From Bacillota bacterium (GTDB lineage Bacteria > Bacillota_C > Negativicutes > JAEYSJ01), in NCBI GenBank assembly GCA_023434855.1, contig JAEYSJ010000399.1, forward strand, positions 7,154 through 71,153: a stretch of DNA of 64,000 nucleotides. The letters run 5' to 3'. Of this stretch, positions 45,162 through 54,641 are shown piece after piece; position 1 is the first letter of the stretch; every line of letters begins with the position of its first letter. The notes below the pieces were generated by a model. The model did no database searches. It saw only the letters and a list, made by a program, of their open reading frames with translations, and was not told the DNA's origin. The position numbers were made by a program, and so were the translations under genes.

Positions 45162-47057
45162 TCAACCACCTGACGTATTGACAACGCTGATATCAACAAG
45201 TTTTAAAGAAGAATTTGCTACAGATTTTTGAATAGCAGGAATATAACCTACAAATTCTTCAGCTGCCTCGGCATTAGGAAATGCTACCCGCACATTAAGC
45301 TGATTTTCTTTGTACAGCCGAAAAACAGTATCCACGACTCCCATATTTTCAGTGGCCATGCAGATACGCAGCCAAGTTTCAGACTGGGTCCGCACAGTTG
45401 CATTACTTTCACTATCATACTGGTGATAAATATGAATATGGGCCGGACATAACTGCATGCCTTCACCAAAATATAAAGGGGTAGTAAAGGAAACCGTACT
45501 TTGCTTGTTTGTTATTTCCCCGGCAAATGCACTGGATTTTTGCATAGATGCCGCCAAATCGCGCAAAGCACTTACACTATTGCGCAGTTTATCAGCAGGC
45601 GTATCCGTCCATTGAGCGGCATCCTGCAATTTCAGTAATGCCCACAAGTCTGTGAGTTCCGGCAAGTTATTTTTGTTTGCGGCCTGCTGTACCTGGGGTG
45701 GCGCACTCTGACGGAAAGAATTTACCAGTTCTCGCAACAATAACTGTTCCTTGTGCAATGAATCCCCGCCATCGGCCAAAGGAGACTGCTGCCATAGTTG
45801 GCGTACAACAGCCTGGTATTTATTGTTTGCGGGTAAAATATCGTCCAGCATTTGCTTTAATATTTGCTGAAAATCATTTTCATTAAATTGCAACTGCTCC
45901 TCGCCATTAGCCATTTGTTGTAGCACTAATTGAGTATTATCGGAATTGTTGCCAACTCCTGCTGATTTAACAATATCAAATAATTGCTGAAGAAATGACA
46001 TAATATCATTATTTCTTAATTGCAATAGTTGCCTACCATTGGTCACGAGCACCGGTTGCTTTCCATCAGCATCAGCTAATTGTTGCTCCATAATAGATTG
46101 CTGTACAGGCTTAGCATTGCCTTGTTTAATCTGTTTCAGTTTATCTGGCGCTTGTTGACCTGTAGACAACACAACAGCATTTTCTCTTAACTGCTCCGGT
46201 TGATCTTCGACAGTATTAGGGGCAAACTGCGCAACATGCGAATTCTCGGTTAATTGCCCATTCTCCGGCGATTGGCTTTCAGATAACATTATATTATTTG
46301 GCAACAACTGCAGTATTTCTTGATTAATATCAGCAGTTTGCTGCCCTGTTTGCTGAGTACTTCCGGACAGGAATGCGGATTTATCTGCCAATGAATTCTC
46401 CGTCATTTGCTTAACCAGCAGCAGAACATTATCTTTCAGCTGCTGATATTGTTGTTCGTCAGTACCGGACAATCCTTGTTTAAATAATTGATTAATCGCA
46501 GAATTCAGTTTTGTCTCAACCGTTGCTCTGTTTATTAGCTGTTTAGCCAGTGACATAATATCACTTTCTTTCACCTGCGGCGGTTGATTATCATCTGCAT
46601 TATGTTCCAAATTATATTCAAGCAAAGTTGTAGACAAGGATGGTAATAATTCTTTAGGTGTCTGATTAGTAAGTTCTAAAGAATCATTAAGCATATTGGC
46701 AAGAGTTTGTAGCTGATCTATTGCGTTTTTTTGATTTTGGGCAAATGCAACCATTCCCTGGGAAAGCAAATCAGCAGTAGGCTCATTCTGTTGCAAAATA
46801 TCCAGCACAAATTCTTTAATATCTTGCGGCAAAGACTGCACCAAAGTAGTGCGTTGTTCCAAAGCTTTTACAAATTCCTCCAATAACGGCTTTAATAAAT
46901 TATCAACTGATACCTGTGTCCCATTCTTTACCAGAATTTCATTTTGACCGTCAGTTGATGGCATAGATTGTCCTGGTTGAATTTGCTCACTTTGATTGTT
47001 AGCAATGGTTTGGCTTTGAGTTTGTGGCACACCTGAACTAATATTGGTGACATTCAT
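45162..47057 (-). CDS. ylqG: FliK-like, glutamine-rich protein (YlqG position)
   Basis: The 631-residue protein is low-complexity and Gln/Asn-rich for most of its length, with a C-terminal domain (LYFGEGMQLCPAHIHIYHQY to the end) resembling the flagellar hook-length regulator FliK. The place in rnhB-ylqG-ylqH is that of Bacillus YlqG. ATG 47057 has GGGAGGC; the longer frame runs into rnhB. With the FlhB-like gene it may form a secretion-switch-like pair of unknown use. Confidence 0.8.
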   Translation of the reverse strand: MNVTNISSGVPQTQSQTIANNQSEQIQPGQSMPSTDGQNEILVKNGTQVSVDNLLKPLLEEFVKALEQRTTLVQSLPQDIKEFVLDILQQNEPTADLLSQGMVAFAQNQKNAIDQLQTLANMLNDSLELTNQTPKELLPSLSTTLLEYNLEHNADDNQPPQVKESDIMSLAKQLINRATVETKLNSAINQLFKQGLSGTDEQQYQQLKDNVLLLVKQMTENSLADKSAFLSGSTQQTGQQTADINQEILQLLPNNIMLSESQSPENGQLTENSHVAQFAPNTVEDQPEQLRENAVVLSTGQQAPDKLKQIKQGNAKPVQQSIMEQQLADADGKQPVLVTNGRQLLQLRNNDIMSFLQQLFDIVKSAGVGNNSDNTQLVLQQMANGEEQLQFNENDFQQILKQMLDDILPANNKYQAVVRQLWQQSPLADGGDSLHKEQLLLRELVNSFRQSAPPQVQQAANKNNLPELTDLWALLKLQDAAQWTDTPADKLRNSVSALRDLAASMQKSSAFAGEITNKQSTVSFTTPLYFGEGMQLCPAHIHIYHQYDSESNATVRTQSETWLRICMATENMGVVDTVFRLYKENQLNVRVAFPNAEAAEEFVGYIPAIQKSVANSSLKLVDISVVNTSGG

Positions 47058-47838
47058 TGCTCTTTGCCTCCCAAGATTTAATAGGTTCAAAACTACGCCG
47101 GTGAATAATGCATGGCCCATATTTATTCAGGGCGTCTAAATGTTCACGCGTGCCATACCCTTTATGCCGCGTGAATCCATACATGGGGAATCTCATATCC
47201 AATTCATCCATTATTTGATCCCTTTCCACTTTGGCAATAATTGATGCCGCGGCAATAGATGCACTTATCGCATCACCGCCTATTAACGAAAGGGAAGGTA
47301 CCGATAAATTATGTAGGGGCACTGCATCTATCAATACCGCCTGCGGCAGCGGATAAAGCCCGGCAATTGCTTCATACATGCCAGTTACTGTTGCTTGATA
47401 GATATTCATCTGATCGATTCGCGTCACATCTATTACTGAATGGCTAATGGCAATAGCAACATTTTTAATAGCATTATATAATTCCATCCTTTGGTGAGCC
47501 GATAACTTTTTGGAATCATTCAATAATGGTATATGACAGCCTAATGGCAAAATAACGGCTGCAATAACAACAGGACCGGCCAAAGGTCCGCGTCCAGCCT
47601 CATCTACCCCGGCAATTAGCTCATATCCTTGCCCAGTCAATGAATGCTCATGGATATACAAACTTTGAACCCTGTCTTTTTCTCGTTCATTGGCTAATTG
47701 TTTTTGCTGCCATTTATGTAATAACTTTATTATCGATAAACGCGAATCATTTCTTAACATATTAATAATATGTGCGGGGACATCGTTTTGTGTCAATAGG
47801 TTGGCAACTTGCTCCACTGTCATACGGGCAATGTCCAA
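47038..47838 (-). CDS. rnhB: Ribonuclease HII
   Basis: The 266-residue enzyme removes ribonucleotides from DNA. DEAGRGPLAGPV carries the catalytic Asp-Glu, with VLIDAVPL and SASIAAASIIAKVERD as further signatures. The start is TTG at 47838, with GGAGGGGG upstream; the next ATG is too far from it. It overlaps ylqG by about 20 bases, so they are coupled. Confidence 0.96.
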   Translation of the reverse strand: MDIARMTVEQVANLLTQNDVPAHIINMLRNDSRLSIIKLLHKWQQKQLANEREKDRVQSLYIHEHSLTGQGYELIAGVDEAGRGPLAGPVVIAAVILPLGCHIPLLNDSKKLSAHQRMELYNAIKNVAIAISHSVIDVTRIDQMNIYQATVTGMYEAIAGLYPLPQAVLIDAVPLHNLSVPSLSLIGGDAISASIAAASIIAKVERDQIMDELDMRFPMYGFTRHKGYGTREHLDALNKYGPCIIHRRSFEPIKSWEAKSNECHQY

Positions 47839-47929
47839 AGAACCCCCTCCAATGCCTTAAAAAAACAAGGTATAACTAATATTATATTCTTGCTTTTTCA
47901 CCAAATCCCTGTTAAAAATTATAAAAAAT

Positions 47930-47957
47930 AAAAGACTGGTAAGATGCCAGTCTTTTT
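47930..47957 (-). terminator. Terminator between rbgA and rnhB
   Basis: AAAAGACTGG and CCAGTCTTTTT form a stem around 6 bases, with T-runs on both sides. Confidence 0.9.
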
Positions 47958-47981
47958 AGTATAGTTTCTAAAGAAAAGATC

Positions 47982-48866
47982 TTATTGCAAGTCCTTGTTT
48001 TCCGGGTAATCCAAGGTAAATGGTCCTAATTTTCCGGACCGCAATTCATTTAGGACTATTCTTCTTGCCTTCTCAACATCTACTATTCCACCGCTCTTAA
48101 GACAGCCACGTTTGGAACCAATTAATTCCAAAAGTTCATTGTTAATTTCAGGTAAAGGCAGCGACAAATTATACCTACTCGCTATTCGCTCACTATATTT
48201 TTCGCGTAATAAGGTTACCAGTCTTGATATAACCCTCTCCAAATCATAGACGTCATCACTGATCGCGCCGGTAACTGCCAGCTTAAAGGCCACATCAGGA
48301 TCACCAAGTTTTGGCCACAGTACCCCCGGTGTATCCAATAATTCAAGATTATTGCTGACCTTTATCCACTGCTTTCCCCTGGTAACTCCAGGCTTATCGG
48401 CAGTACGAACTGTAGCAGTTCCTAACAGCCGATTGATCAACGACGATTTGCCTACGTTAGGAATACCTAGTATCATTGCTCTGACAGCCCGGGGTTTAAT
48501 GCCTTTCGCCACCATTTTATCTATCTTAAGTTTGGCCAATTGTTCTACCCGGTTAACCAGCATTTTAGTTCCTTTGCCACTCACAGCATCCAGAGTGACT
48601 ACCTGCAAACCCTGCCTGCGAAAAATAGTAATCCATTGTTCAGTCCACTCCGGTTCTGCCAAATCAGCTTTGTTTAAAGCAACAACCCTGGGCTTATTTT
48701 CAACTACTTCGTGAATAACCGGATTAGCACTGCTTAGCGGAATGCGGGCATCCAGTAATTCAATGACCACATCTACCAGTTTAAGATGTTCTTTAATCAT
48801 CCGGTGTGCTTTCGCCATATGTCCGGGAAACCAATTTATCTGAATATCGTCCGTACTATTATCCAT
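47982..48866 (-). CDS. rbgA: Ribosome biogenesis GTPase RbgA (YlqF)
   Basis: The 294-residue circularly permuted GTPase has G4 NKADL, then G1 GIPNVGKSS and G3 DTPGVL, the order of the RbgA/YlqF family. It completes late 50S assembly. ATG 48866. It lies between lepB and rnhB as in Bacillus, where the order is rplS-ylqF-rnhB. Confidence 0.96.
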   Translation of the reverse strand: MDNSTDDIQINWFPGHMAKAHRMIKEHLKLVDVVIELLDARIPLSSANPVIHEVVENKPRVVALNKADLAEPEWTEQWITIFRRQGLQVVTLDAVSGKGTKMLVNRVEQLAKLKIDKMVAKGIKPRAVRAMILGIPNVGKSSLINRLLGTATVRTADKPGVTRGKQWIKVSNNLELLDTPGVLWPKLGDPDVAFKLAVTGAISDDVYDLERVISRLVTLLREKYSERIASRYNLSLPLPEINNELLELIGSKRGCLKSGGIVDVEKARRIVLNELRSGKLGPFTLDYPENKDLQ

Positions 48867-48936
48867 GTTATCTCACTCTCTATATGCTTGTGTTAAAACA
48901 TTTCAATTCAAGAAATCCGACCTGCATGTCATGAAT

Positions 48937-49464
48937 CTAGGGTAGAGTTTTCATTTGGTCAAGCGGCCAAAAGACCATTACAGCTTTACCTTTTATTAAC
49001 TCAAGTGGTACAAATCCCACATCACGGAAACGGCTATCCTCTGAATTGTTTCTGTTATCACCCATGACAAAAATATGTCCTTCAGGTACGGTAGACAAAG
49101 GGTAGGAGCCACGGGTTTTTTCAAGAATGTACTGTTCATTCAACAATTGTTCGTTAACAAAAACCCGGCCATCTTTTATTTCAATGGTATCTCCCGGAAT
49201 TGCAATAACCCGTTTAATAAAATCCCTGCTAGGATCTCGCGGATAACGAAATACTAAAATATCACCGCGTTCCGGAGTCTTAAAGCGATAAATGAATTTG
49301 TTGACTATCAGCCGCTCACTATTTACCAATGTCGGGCGCATAGACGGTCCTTCAACCATATAAAGTTCAACGATAAAGTACCTGATAAAAAAAGCTAGTA
49401 CTACCGCAATTAGAATAGACACTATCCAATCTTTAATTTCTTCTCCTAAGTTAGTATTACTCAA
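48937..49464 (-). CDS. lepB: Signal peptidase I
   Basis: The 175-residue membrane protease removes Sec signal peptides. One N-terminal membrane segment (about residues 12-34) precedes Ser41 in GPSMRPTL and Lys84 in RDFIKRVIAIPGD, the catalytic dyad. GDNRNNSEDSR is box E. TTG 49464 is the start, with AGGAGG seven bases upstream. Confidence 0.96.
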   Translation of the reverse strand: MSNTNLGEEIKDWIVSILIAVVLAFFIRYFIVELYMVEGPSMRPTLVNSERLIVNKFIYRFKTPERGDILVFRYPRDPSRDFIKRVIAIPGDTIEIKDGRVFVNEQLLNEQYILEKTRGSYPLSTVPEGHIFVMGDNRNNSEDSRFRDVGFVPLELIKGKAVMVFWPLDQMKTLP

Positions 49465-49648
49465 TATTGCACCTCCTACTTATTAAGAAACGCTTTCCTA
49501 ATAGTCTACCATCTGGCAGCCTCAGTATTATATACTTTCCGACATTGTAAAAAAGACTTGGCTTCTGCCAAGTCTTGGGGACGCAGGCGAAAGCCTTAGT
49601 CGTTCTTGTTTCGATTTTTACAACCGGTACTTTTTGGTCTTTGTAGGA

Positions 49649-49671
49649 AAAGGGACTGAAACCAGTCCCAC
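49649..49671 (-). terminator. Terminator after rplS
   Basis: GGGACTG and CAGTCCC form a stem around AAAC; on the minus strand a TTTT run follows. A second stem (AAGACTTGGC/GCCAAGTCTT at 49553-49576) follows downstream. Confidence 0.7.
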
Positions 49672-49682
49672 GAAAAGTTTTA

Positions 49683-50024
49683 TTACCGTCTTTCCCTAAT
49701 ACGAGCTGCTTTGCCTGTAAGATTACGCAGGTAGTACAACTTGGCCCTGCGTACAATACCTCTGCGTATAACTTCGATTTTTTCAACCCGCGGTGAGTGT
49801 ACCGGAAAAGTACGTTCAACACCAACATTATAAGAAACACGTCTGACGGTAAAGGTCTCGCGCACCCCGCCACTTTTGCGGTTAATAACCACACCTTCAA
49901 ATACCTGAATACGCTCCCGGTTACCCTCGACAACCTTTACGTGTACGCGTACAGTATCACCAGGCCTAAATGAAGGAATATCCTTGCGAAGTTGCTCTTG
50001 TTCTAAAGCTTGAATAATATTCAT
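49683..50024 (-). CDS. rplS: 50S ribosomal protein L19
   Basis: This is a 113-residue protein with [40 protein letters not shown] and [17 protein letters not shown], the L19 signature. It sits at the 30S-50S interface. It closes the trmD cluster. ATG 50024 has GGGAGG. Confidence 0.98.
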   Translation of the reverse strand: MNIIQALEQEQLRKDIPSFRPGDTVRVHVKVVEGNRERIQVFEGVVINRKSGGVRETFTVRRVSYNVGVERTFPVHSPRVEKIEVIRRGIVRRAKLYYLRNLTGKAARIRERR

Positions 50025-50039
50025 TATATTTTCCTCCCT

Positions 50040-50110
50040 ATACTAGACGTTCATAACCTGGTGCACTGTCACAAGGCAGAGGACCGTCCGTTTTGCACGA
50101 AAAAAATTAT
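50040..50110 (-). promoter_or_regulatory. Possible L19 leader
   Basis: The 100 bases before rplS contain GGTCCTCTGCCTTGTGACAG and an imperfectly paired region, the place where L19 leaders occur. No structure was confirmed. Confidence 0.3.
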
Positions 50111-50130
50111 ATCATAAACTTACCAAAAAC

Positions 50131-50715
50131 TCAAGAAATATTTGGTCCCATCCACCATCTTTCACCAAGCAGGCGGTCCAAAATAATAGCGACAGCCGCT
50201 CGAACCGGCAAATGATTATAATCAGCAGGACCATAAATCGGTTCTAAAATATAGTCAAAATCCGCCATTACCGTTTTTTCAATGCCCCAGCCTGTCCCGA
50301 ACAATAACAGGCAAGGCTTTTCTTCCCTTTCAATCATACCCCGTAAATACTCATAAGATACTGTATTAGGAAATTTTCGGGCATCTGTAGTAACAATTAC
50401 TGGCGCTATACCCTCTTGTTGACTGATAAATTCGGTAGCCTGCCTAATACTGGATACAATATTAACAATACCAAGAGCTTCCGCACGGTCAGGATTGTAC
50501 TGGCGGCCATAACCATTTTGCCAGTAATCCAGCATCTCTCTCACTAATGCCGCCTGACTTTCCAGCGGATGGATAATAAAATAACGTTTTATATTGTATG
50601 TACGGGAAGTCCGGGCAATATCATGAACATCAAAATTGGTAATAGCAGTGGTAATGACATCATTATTTTTATTATAGATCGGATAATGCACCAATCCAAG
50701 ATAAACGGCTGCCAT
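50131..50715 (-). CDS. SPOUT-type RNA methyltransferase (Methyltrn_RNA_4)
   Basis: The 194-residue protein, starting MAAVYLGLVHYPIYNKNNDV, matches the Methyltrn_RNA_4 family found next to trmD in clostridia and thermophiles. FGTGWGIEKTVM and YNHLPVRAAVAIILDRLL form the SPOUT knot. The RNA substrate is unknown. ATG 50715 has GGAGG and follows trmD by one base. Confidence 0.85.
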   Translation of the reverse strand: MAAVYLGLVHYPIYNKNNDVITTAITNFDVHDIARTSRTYNIKRYFIIHPLESQAALVREMLDYWQNGYGRQYNPDRAEALGIVNIVSSIRQATEFISQQEGIAPVIVTTDARKFPNTVSYEYLRGMIEREEKPCLLLFGTGWGIEKTVMADFDYILEPIYGPADYNHLPVRAAVAIILDRLLGERWWMGPNIS

Positions 50716-50716
50716 A

Positions 50717-51463
50717 TTAGCCTCCGGAACGCTCAGAAATAATTTCTGCCAATAATTTGGCATCCTCTGCAGATAACGCAGTGTCTTTCAGTAAATCCGG
50801 ACGGCGCTCAAGCGTAAGTTTCAAAGATTGTTTACGCCGCCATCTGGCAATTTTGGCATGATCGCCTGATAGTAATATCTCCGGTACTTCCAAGCCCTCG
50901 TATTCGCGGGGTCTGGTATACTGGGGGTATTCCAGAAGACCGTTGTAAAAAGAATCATGTTCTGCCGCATCACTGGCGCCCAAAACTCCTGCTATCATCC
51001 GCGCCACGGCGTCAACTACCACCATTGCCGGCAGTTCACCACCAGTCAGCACATAATCACCGATAGATATAAGTTCATCCGCCAGGTGTTGCCGCACACG
51101 CTCATCAACACCCTCGTAATGACCGCATAATAAAATTAGCTGTTCGTAGCCGGCTAGTTGCTTCGTTTTTTGCTGATCAAGACGACTGCCGCTGGGACAC
51201 ATTAAAATAATCCGCCTGGCTTCAATCCGGGTAGAATCAATAATGCTGTCCACCGCACGAAATAAAGGCTCCGGTTTCATTACCATGCCTGACCCGCCGC
51301 CAAAAGGATAATCGTCAACAATGCGGTGTTTATCAAAGGCAAAATCGCGGGGATTTGTAATATTGATTGATAATAAGTTGGCCTCTTGCGCACGTTTAAT
51401 AATGCTATGGCCAAATGGACCTGCAAACATTTCGGGGAATAAAGAAACTATATCGATACGCAT
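50717..51463 (-). CDS. trmD: tRNA m1G37 methyltransferase
   Basis: The 248-residue SPOUT enzyme methylates G37. Signatures are [40 protein letters not shown] and [15 protein letters not shown]. The ATG at 51463 is chosen; the frame from 51481 lies inside rimM. It is two bases after the rimM stop. Confidence 0.98.
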   Translation of the reverse strand: MRIDIVSLFPEMFAGPFGHSIIKRAQEANLLSINITNPRDFAFDKHRIVDDYPFGGGSGMVMKPEPLFRAVDSIIDSTRIEARRIILMCPSGSRLDQQKTKQLAGYEQLILLCGHYEGVDERVRQHLADELISIGDYVLTGGELPAMVVVDAVARMIAGVLGASDAAEHDSFYNGLLEYPQYTRPREYEGLEVPEILLSGDHAKIARWRRKQSLKLTLERRPDLLKDTALSAEDAKLLAEIISERSGG

Positions 51464-51465
51464 GA

Positions 51466-51972
51466 CTACTCTGATTCCCATTCCTCTTGAAGTTTTACAA
51501 TCATTTGTTCGGCGTCAATATCAATCTTGGTAACCACTTGTTTTAACGCCGGAATAAGCACAGGAGGTTTGCCTTCTTGTTCGGTAACGTATACGTCATT
51601 GCTGCCTGTTTGCAATATATCGGTAACTACACCTAAATATTCGCCTGTTTCAGTATAAACTTTTAGACCAACAATCTGAAAATGATAGTAATGACCCTCA
51701 GGCAATTTCACCGTATCTTCCTGTCTGACTTTAATTAGTTTGCCCCGCAAATATTCGACAGCATTCACATTATCAAGACCGCGAATTTTAAGCAGCACAA
51801 ATTGTTTATGATATTTGACGCCTTCAATGGCGAGACTTGTGCCATCATCAAGCAACACTTCTTTAAGTTTGCGAAACCGTTCAGGGAAATCCGTAAGAGG
51901 AATAACACGAATGTCACCCCGCACACCGTGCGGGGCAACAATTTTTCCAATAGCGACTAGATTTTCCGGCAT
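51466..51972 (-). CDS. rimM: Ribosome maturation factor RimM
   Basis: The 168-residue 30S-assembly factor has the N-terminal barrel ([20 protein letters not shown]) and a PRC-barrel C-domain ([20 protein letters not shown]). It precedes trmD as in most bacteria. Confidence 0.97.
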   Translation of the reverse strand: MPENLVAIGKIVAPHGVRGDIRVIPLTDFPERFRKLKEVLLDDGTSLAIEGVKYHKQFVLLKIRGLDNVNAVEYLRGKLIKVRQEDTVKLPEGHYYHFQIVGLKVYTETGEYLGVVTDILQTGSNDVYVTEQEGKPPVLIPALKQVVTKIDIDAEQMIVKLQEEWESE

Positions 51973-51979
51973 GAAAGAA

Positions 51980-52387
51980 TTAACTGCGGAAAGCTATAAT
52001 TTTGCCGTCTTCCAGCAAAATTTCAGCGCCCATCATTTTATGTAAGTCATCACCTACATTAACTGTTATCATTCTTTCCATTGTACCCTGAACAATTTCT
52101 GCGCCAATTTCCAACTGAGCAGTTTCTTTAAGCCTTTCCAGCATGTTGTTTTTAAACTCATGACGCTTTTGTTTTTCCGCATCTACCTGCTGACGAATAG
52201 CAACAAGTCCCTGCGGGTCTTGCTTGGCTTGTTCAGTCATCAGGCGTTTGGCGTGAAAATCAATTTGCTGCAGCTCCATATCAGCTTTCTTTATAGCTTC
52301 CTGAATTTCTGCTGCCAATTGTTTTTTTAAGTCTTCAGTGACCTTGGCTTTTACGGTCACCGGACATTTTAAAGTTATGCTTTCCAT
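51980..52387 (-). CDS. ylqD: YlqD family protein
   Basis: The 135-residue protein is partly coiled coil (about 15-95, EDLKKQLAAEIQEAIKKADM), with a C-terminal beta part (GDDLHKMMGAEILLEDGKI). It lies between khpA and rimM, as ylqD does in Bacillus. Its function is unknown. ATG 52387 has AAGGTGG; the frame at 52396 starts with GTG and has no ribosome site. Confidence 0.88.
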   Translation of the reverse strand: MESITLKCPVTVKAKVTEDLKKQLAAEIQEAIKKADMELQQIDFHAKRLMTEQAKQDPQGLVAIRQQVDAEKQKRHEFKNNMLERLKETAQLEIGAEIVQGTMERMITVNVGDDLHKMMGAEILLEDGKIIAFRS

Positions 52388-52415
52388 ATAGCCCACCTTC
52401 TTTTAGTGACTTAGC

Positions 52416-52643
52416 TTATATTATTTCAACCATAACTTTCTTATTTTCACGAGTAGCGGCAGCTTTAACAACAGTACGTATGGCCTTCGCTATACGCCCT
52501 TGTTTACCAATAACTTTTCCCATGTCTTCGGGAGCTACCCGCAGTTCGTAAACAGTAGTATCAGCGTCAGCCGCTTCAGTAACACTGACTTGTTCCGGGT
52601 TTTTCACTAATGATTTGGCGATAACTTCCACTAGGTCCTTCAT
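52416..52643 (-). CDS. khpA: KH-domain RNA-binding protein KhpA
   Basis: The 75-residue protein is a single KH domain with the GKVIGKQGRIAKAIRTVVKA loop. KhpA with KhpB (Jag) binds RNA and affects division and the cell envelope in streptococci. ATG 52643 is chosen; the longer frame reads through the family A repeat. It follows rpsP by about 190 bases. Confidence 0.95.
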   Translation of the reverse strand: MKDLVEVIAKSLVKNPEQVSVTEAADADTTVYELRVAPEDMGKVIGKQGRIAKAIRTVVKAAATRENKKVMVEII

Positions 52644-52669
52644 AGTTATCACGCCTCGTTTCCTTATTT

Positions 52670-52793
52670 GAGTCTGCTTCAAAACGCCCATCTGCTTCGT
52701 TGCTCTTGCGGTTGCTTCCTTGCGTACGAACCCAGTACGCGGCGTTGCGCAATCCTCATCGCGCCTCGCATCTGAACATTTTGAATCAGCCTC
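52670..52793. repeat. Large palindromic repeat, family A copy 4 (rpsP-khpA gap)
   Basis: GAGTCTGCTTCAAAACGCCC at the left and, in reverse complement, GAGGCTGATTCAAAATGTTC at the right bound a 124-base element. The interior holds CTTGCGTACG and AGTACGC blocks. Confidence 0.8.
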
Positions 52794-52808
52794 TTTAATA
52801 TTAGGGTT

Positions 52809-52828
52809 GCGTGTTTTTAGAAACACGC
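52809..52828. repeat. Companion hairpin of family A copy 4
   Basis: GCGTGTTT and AAACACGC form the stem. Between it and the palindrome, AACCCTAATATTAAAGAGGC (reverse complement) matches the spacer beside the 4863 hairpin. Confidence 0.75.
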
Positions 52829-52838
52829 TTTATTCTTC

Positions 52839-53111
52839 TTACTTAGCGCGTTTTGCTTCATCCCACTTTTTCATAATACCGACTTTGCTGAACAAAGTTT
52901 TTACAGTATCAGTAGGCTGAGCGCCTTTTTGCATCCAATCAATGGCTTTATCTTCGTCAATTTTGATAACTGCCGGTTCAACGGTAGAATCATAATGTCC
53001 GAGAGTTTCAATAAAACGGCCATCACGTGGAGAACGGGAATCAGCCACTACTACGCGATAAAAAGGGCTTTTCTTTGCGCCCATGCGCTTTAAACGGATT
53101 TTAACTGCCAA
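52839..53111 (-). CDS. rpsP: 30S ribosomal protein S16
   Basis: The 90-residue S16 begins [20 protein letters not shown] and has [20 protein letters not shown]. The start is TTG at 53111 with AGGAGGTGA. It follows ffh as in other Firmicutes. Confidence 0.97.
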   Translation of the reverse strand: MAVKIRLKRMGAKKSPFYRVVVADSRSPRDGRFIETLGHYDSTVEPAVIKIDEDKAIDWMQKGAQPTDTVKTLFSKVGIMKKWDEAKRAK

Positions 53112-53180
53112 GAGAAGTCACCTCCTTTATAGAATATCCAAATTATAGATAAGAAAAACGTGTCGTTTTCGAACAGTGAA

Positions 53181-53251
53181 GAATTTAAGTTACTTTTCGG
53201 CTAAACTGCAGGTAATTAACTGTTTGCAGTCACCCGAAAAGTTATAAATTC
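53181..53251. repeat. 71-base hairpin between ffh and rpsP
   Basis: GAATTTAAGTTACTTTTCGG pairs imperfectly with CCGAAAAGTTATAAATTC. An inner CTGCAGG/CTGTTTGCAG stem is also present. No T-run, so it is not a simple terminator. Confidence 0.5.
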
Positions 53252-53269
53252 TGACACAGTAAAAAATAA

Positions 53270-54622
53270 TTAACGCATAAAGGGCAATTTCGGCATTTTG
53301 AAAGCATTCTTTTTGCCACCCTTTTGCATTTCCTGAAAACGTTTCATCATTTTCCGGGCTTCCGCGAATTGCTTTAATAGTTTGTTAACGTCCTGAACCC
53401 GGGTACCGCTGCCCAGTGCAATCCGTTTACGGCGGCTGCCATTAATTATTGACGGATCACGTCGTTCCTTTTTGGTCATGGAACGAATAATAGCTTCAAT
53501 GTGTTTAATTTCTTTTTCGTCAAACTCTACATCCTGCAGTTTTTTAGTTAAGTTACCCATACCTGGCAACATACTTAAAATCTGTTCAAAAGATCCTAAT
53601 TTACGCACTTGCTGGAGCTGGTCCATAAAATCATCCAACGTAAAATCTTCCTTGCGCAGTTTCTTTTCCATCTCTTTGGCTTGATCAATATCAAAGGCAT
53701 TCTGCGCTTTTTCTATCAGGCTAAGGACATCGCCCATTCCCAAAATGCGTGAGGCCATCCGGTCAGGATGAAATGGTTCAAGGGCATCCAGTTTTTCACC
53801 CATACCGGCAAATTTTATCGGACAGCCGGTAACGGCCTTTACCGATAAAGCTGCCCCACCACGGGCATCACCATCAAGTTTGGTAAGGATGACGCCATCA
53901 ACACCCAGTTCATTATTAAAAGTCTCGGCTACCGTTACGGCATCCTGGCCTGTCATAGCATCAACAACAAGTAATATTTCGTGAGGTCTTACTGTTTGTT
54001 TTATCGATTTTAACTCCTGCATTAACTCTTCATTGATATGCAGCCGGCCGGCAGTATCAATAATTACCATGTCTCTGGCCAGAGACAATGCTTGCTCAAC
54101 CGCTTGCCTGGCTATATCAACCGGGTTAGCTGTTCCCATAGTAAATACAGGAATATCCAGTTGTTCACCCAATACCTGCAACTGTTTAATTGCTGCCGGA
54201 CGATAGACATCAGCGGCTACCAAAAGAGGCCGCTTGTTTTGTTTACGTAATAAGTTCGCCAGTTTACCCGCAGTAGTAGTTTTACCGGCTCCTTGCAAGC
54301 CAACCAGCATTATAATGGTAGGAGGCTTTGGCGAAACAGTAATCCGGCTTTGTGTTCCACCCATTAAATCTGTTAGTTCATCATTAACAATCTTTATAAC
54401 ATGCTGGGCAGGAGTCAAGCTTTGCAGAACTTCCTGGCCTACCGCCCGCTCTTTTACTTTAGCTACAAAATCTTTAACAACTTTAAAATTAACATCAGCC
54501 TCCAACAACGCCATGCGCACTTCCCGCATAGCCTCACTAACATCATCCTCCGATAATTTTCCACGCCCACGTAATTTTTTAAAAGTATTCTGCAGCTTTT
54601 CAGCTAAACCTTCAAATACCAT
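53270..54622 (-). CDS. ffh: Signal recognition particle protein Ffh
   Basis: The 450-residue SRP54 protein has an N-domain, the GTPase G-domain (GLQGAGKTTTAGKLANLL, DTAGR, TKLDGDARGG) and the methionine-rich M-domain (KMMKRFQEMQKGGKK near the end) that binds signal peptides and 4.5S RNA. Usual length. YlxM precedes it. Confidence 0.98.
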   Translation of the reverse strand: MVFEGLAEKLQNTFKKLRGRGKLSEDDVSEAMREVRMALLEADVNFKVVKDFVAKVKERAVGQEVLQSLTPAQHVIKIVNDELTDLMGGTQSRITVSPKPPTIIMLVGLQGAGKTTTAGKLANLLRKQNKRPLLVAADVYRPAAIKQLQVLGEQLDIPVFTMGTANPVDIARQAVEQALSLARDMVIIDTAGRLHINEELMQELKSIKQTVRPHEILLVVDAMTGQDAVTVAETFNNELGVDGVILTKLDGDARGGAALSVKAVTGCPIKFAGMGEKLDALEPFHPDRMASRILGMGDVLSLIEKAQNAFDIDQAKEMEKKLRKEDFTLDDFMDQLQQVRKLGSFEQILSMLPGMGNLTKKLQDVEFDEKEIKHIEAIIRSMTKKERRDPSIINGSRRKRIALGSGTRVQDVNKLLKQFAEARKMMKRFQEMQKGGKKNAFKMPKLPFMR

Positions 54623-54641
54623 TATCCACCTCTATTGAACA

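Noticed and set aside
49457..49933. 158-residue minus-strand ORF overlapping rplS and the lepB start
   Set aside because: It lies in another frame of rplS and across a terminator region, and its composition looks non-coding. rplS and lepB are the genes here.
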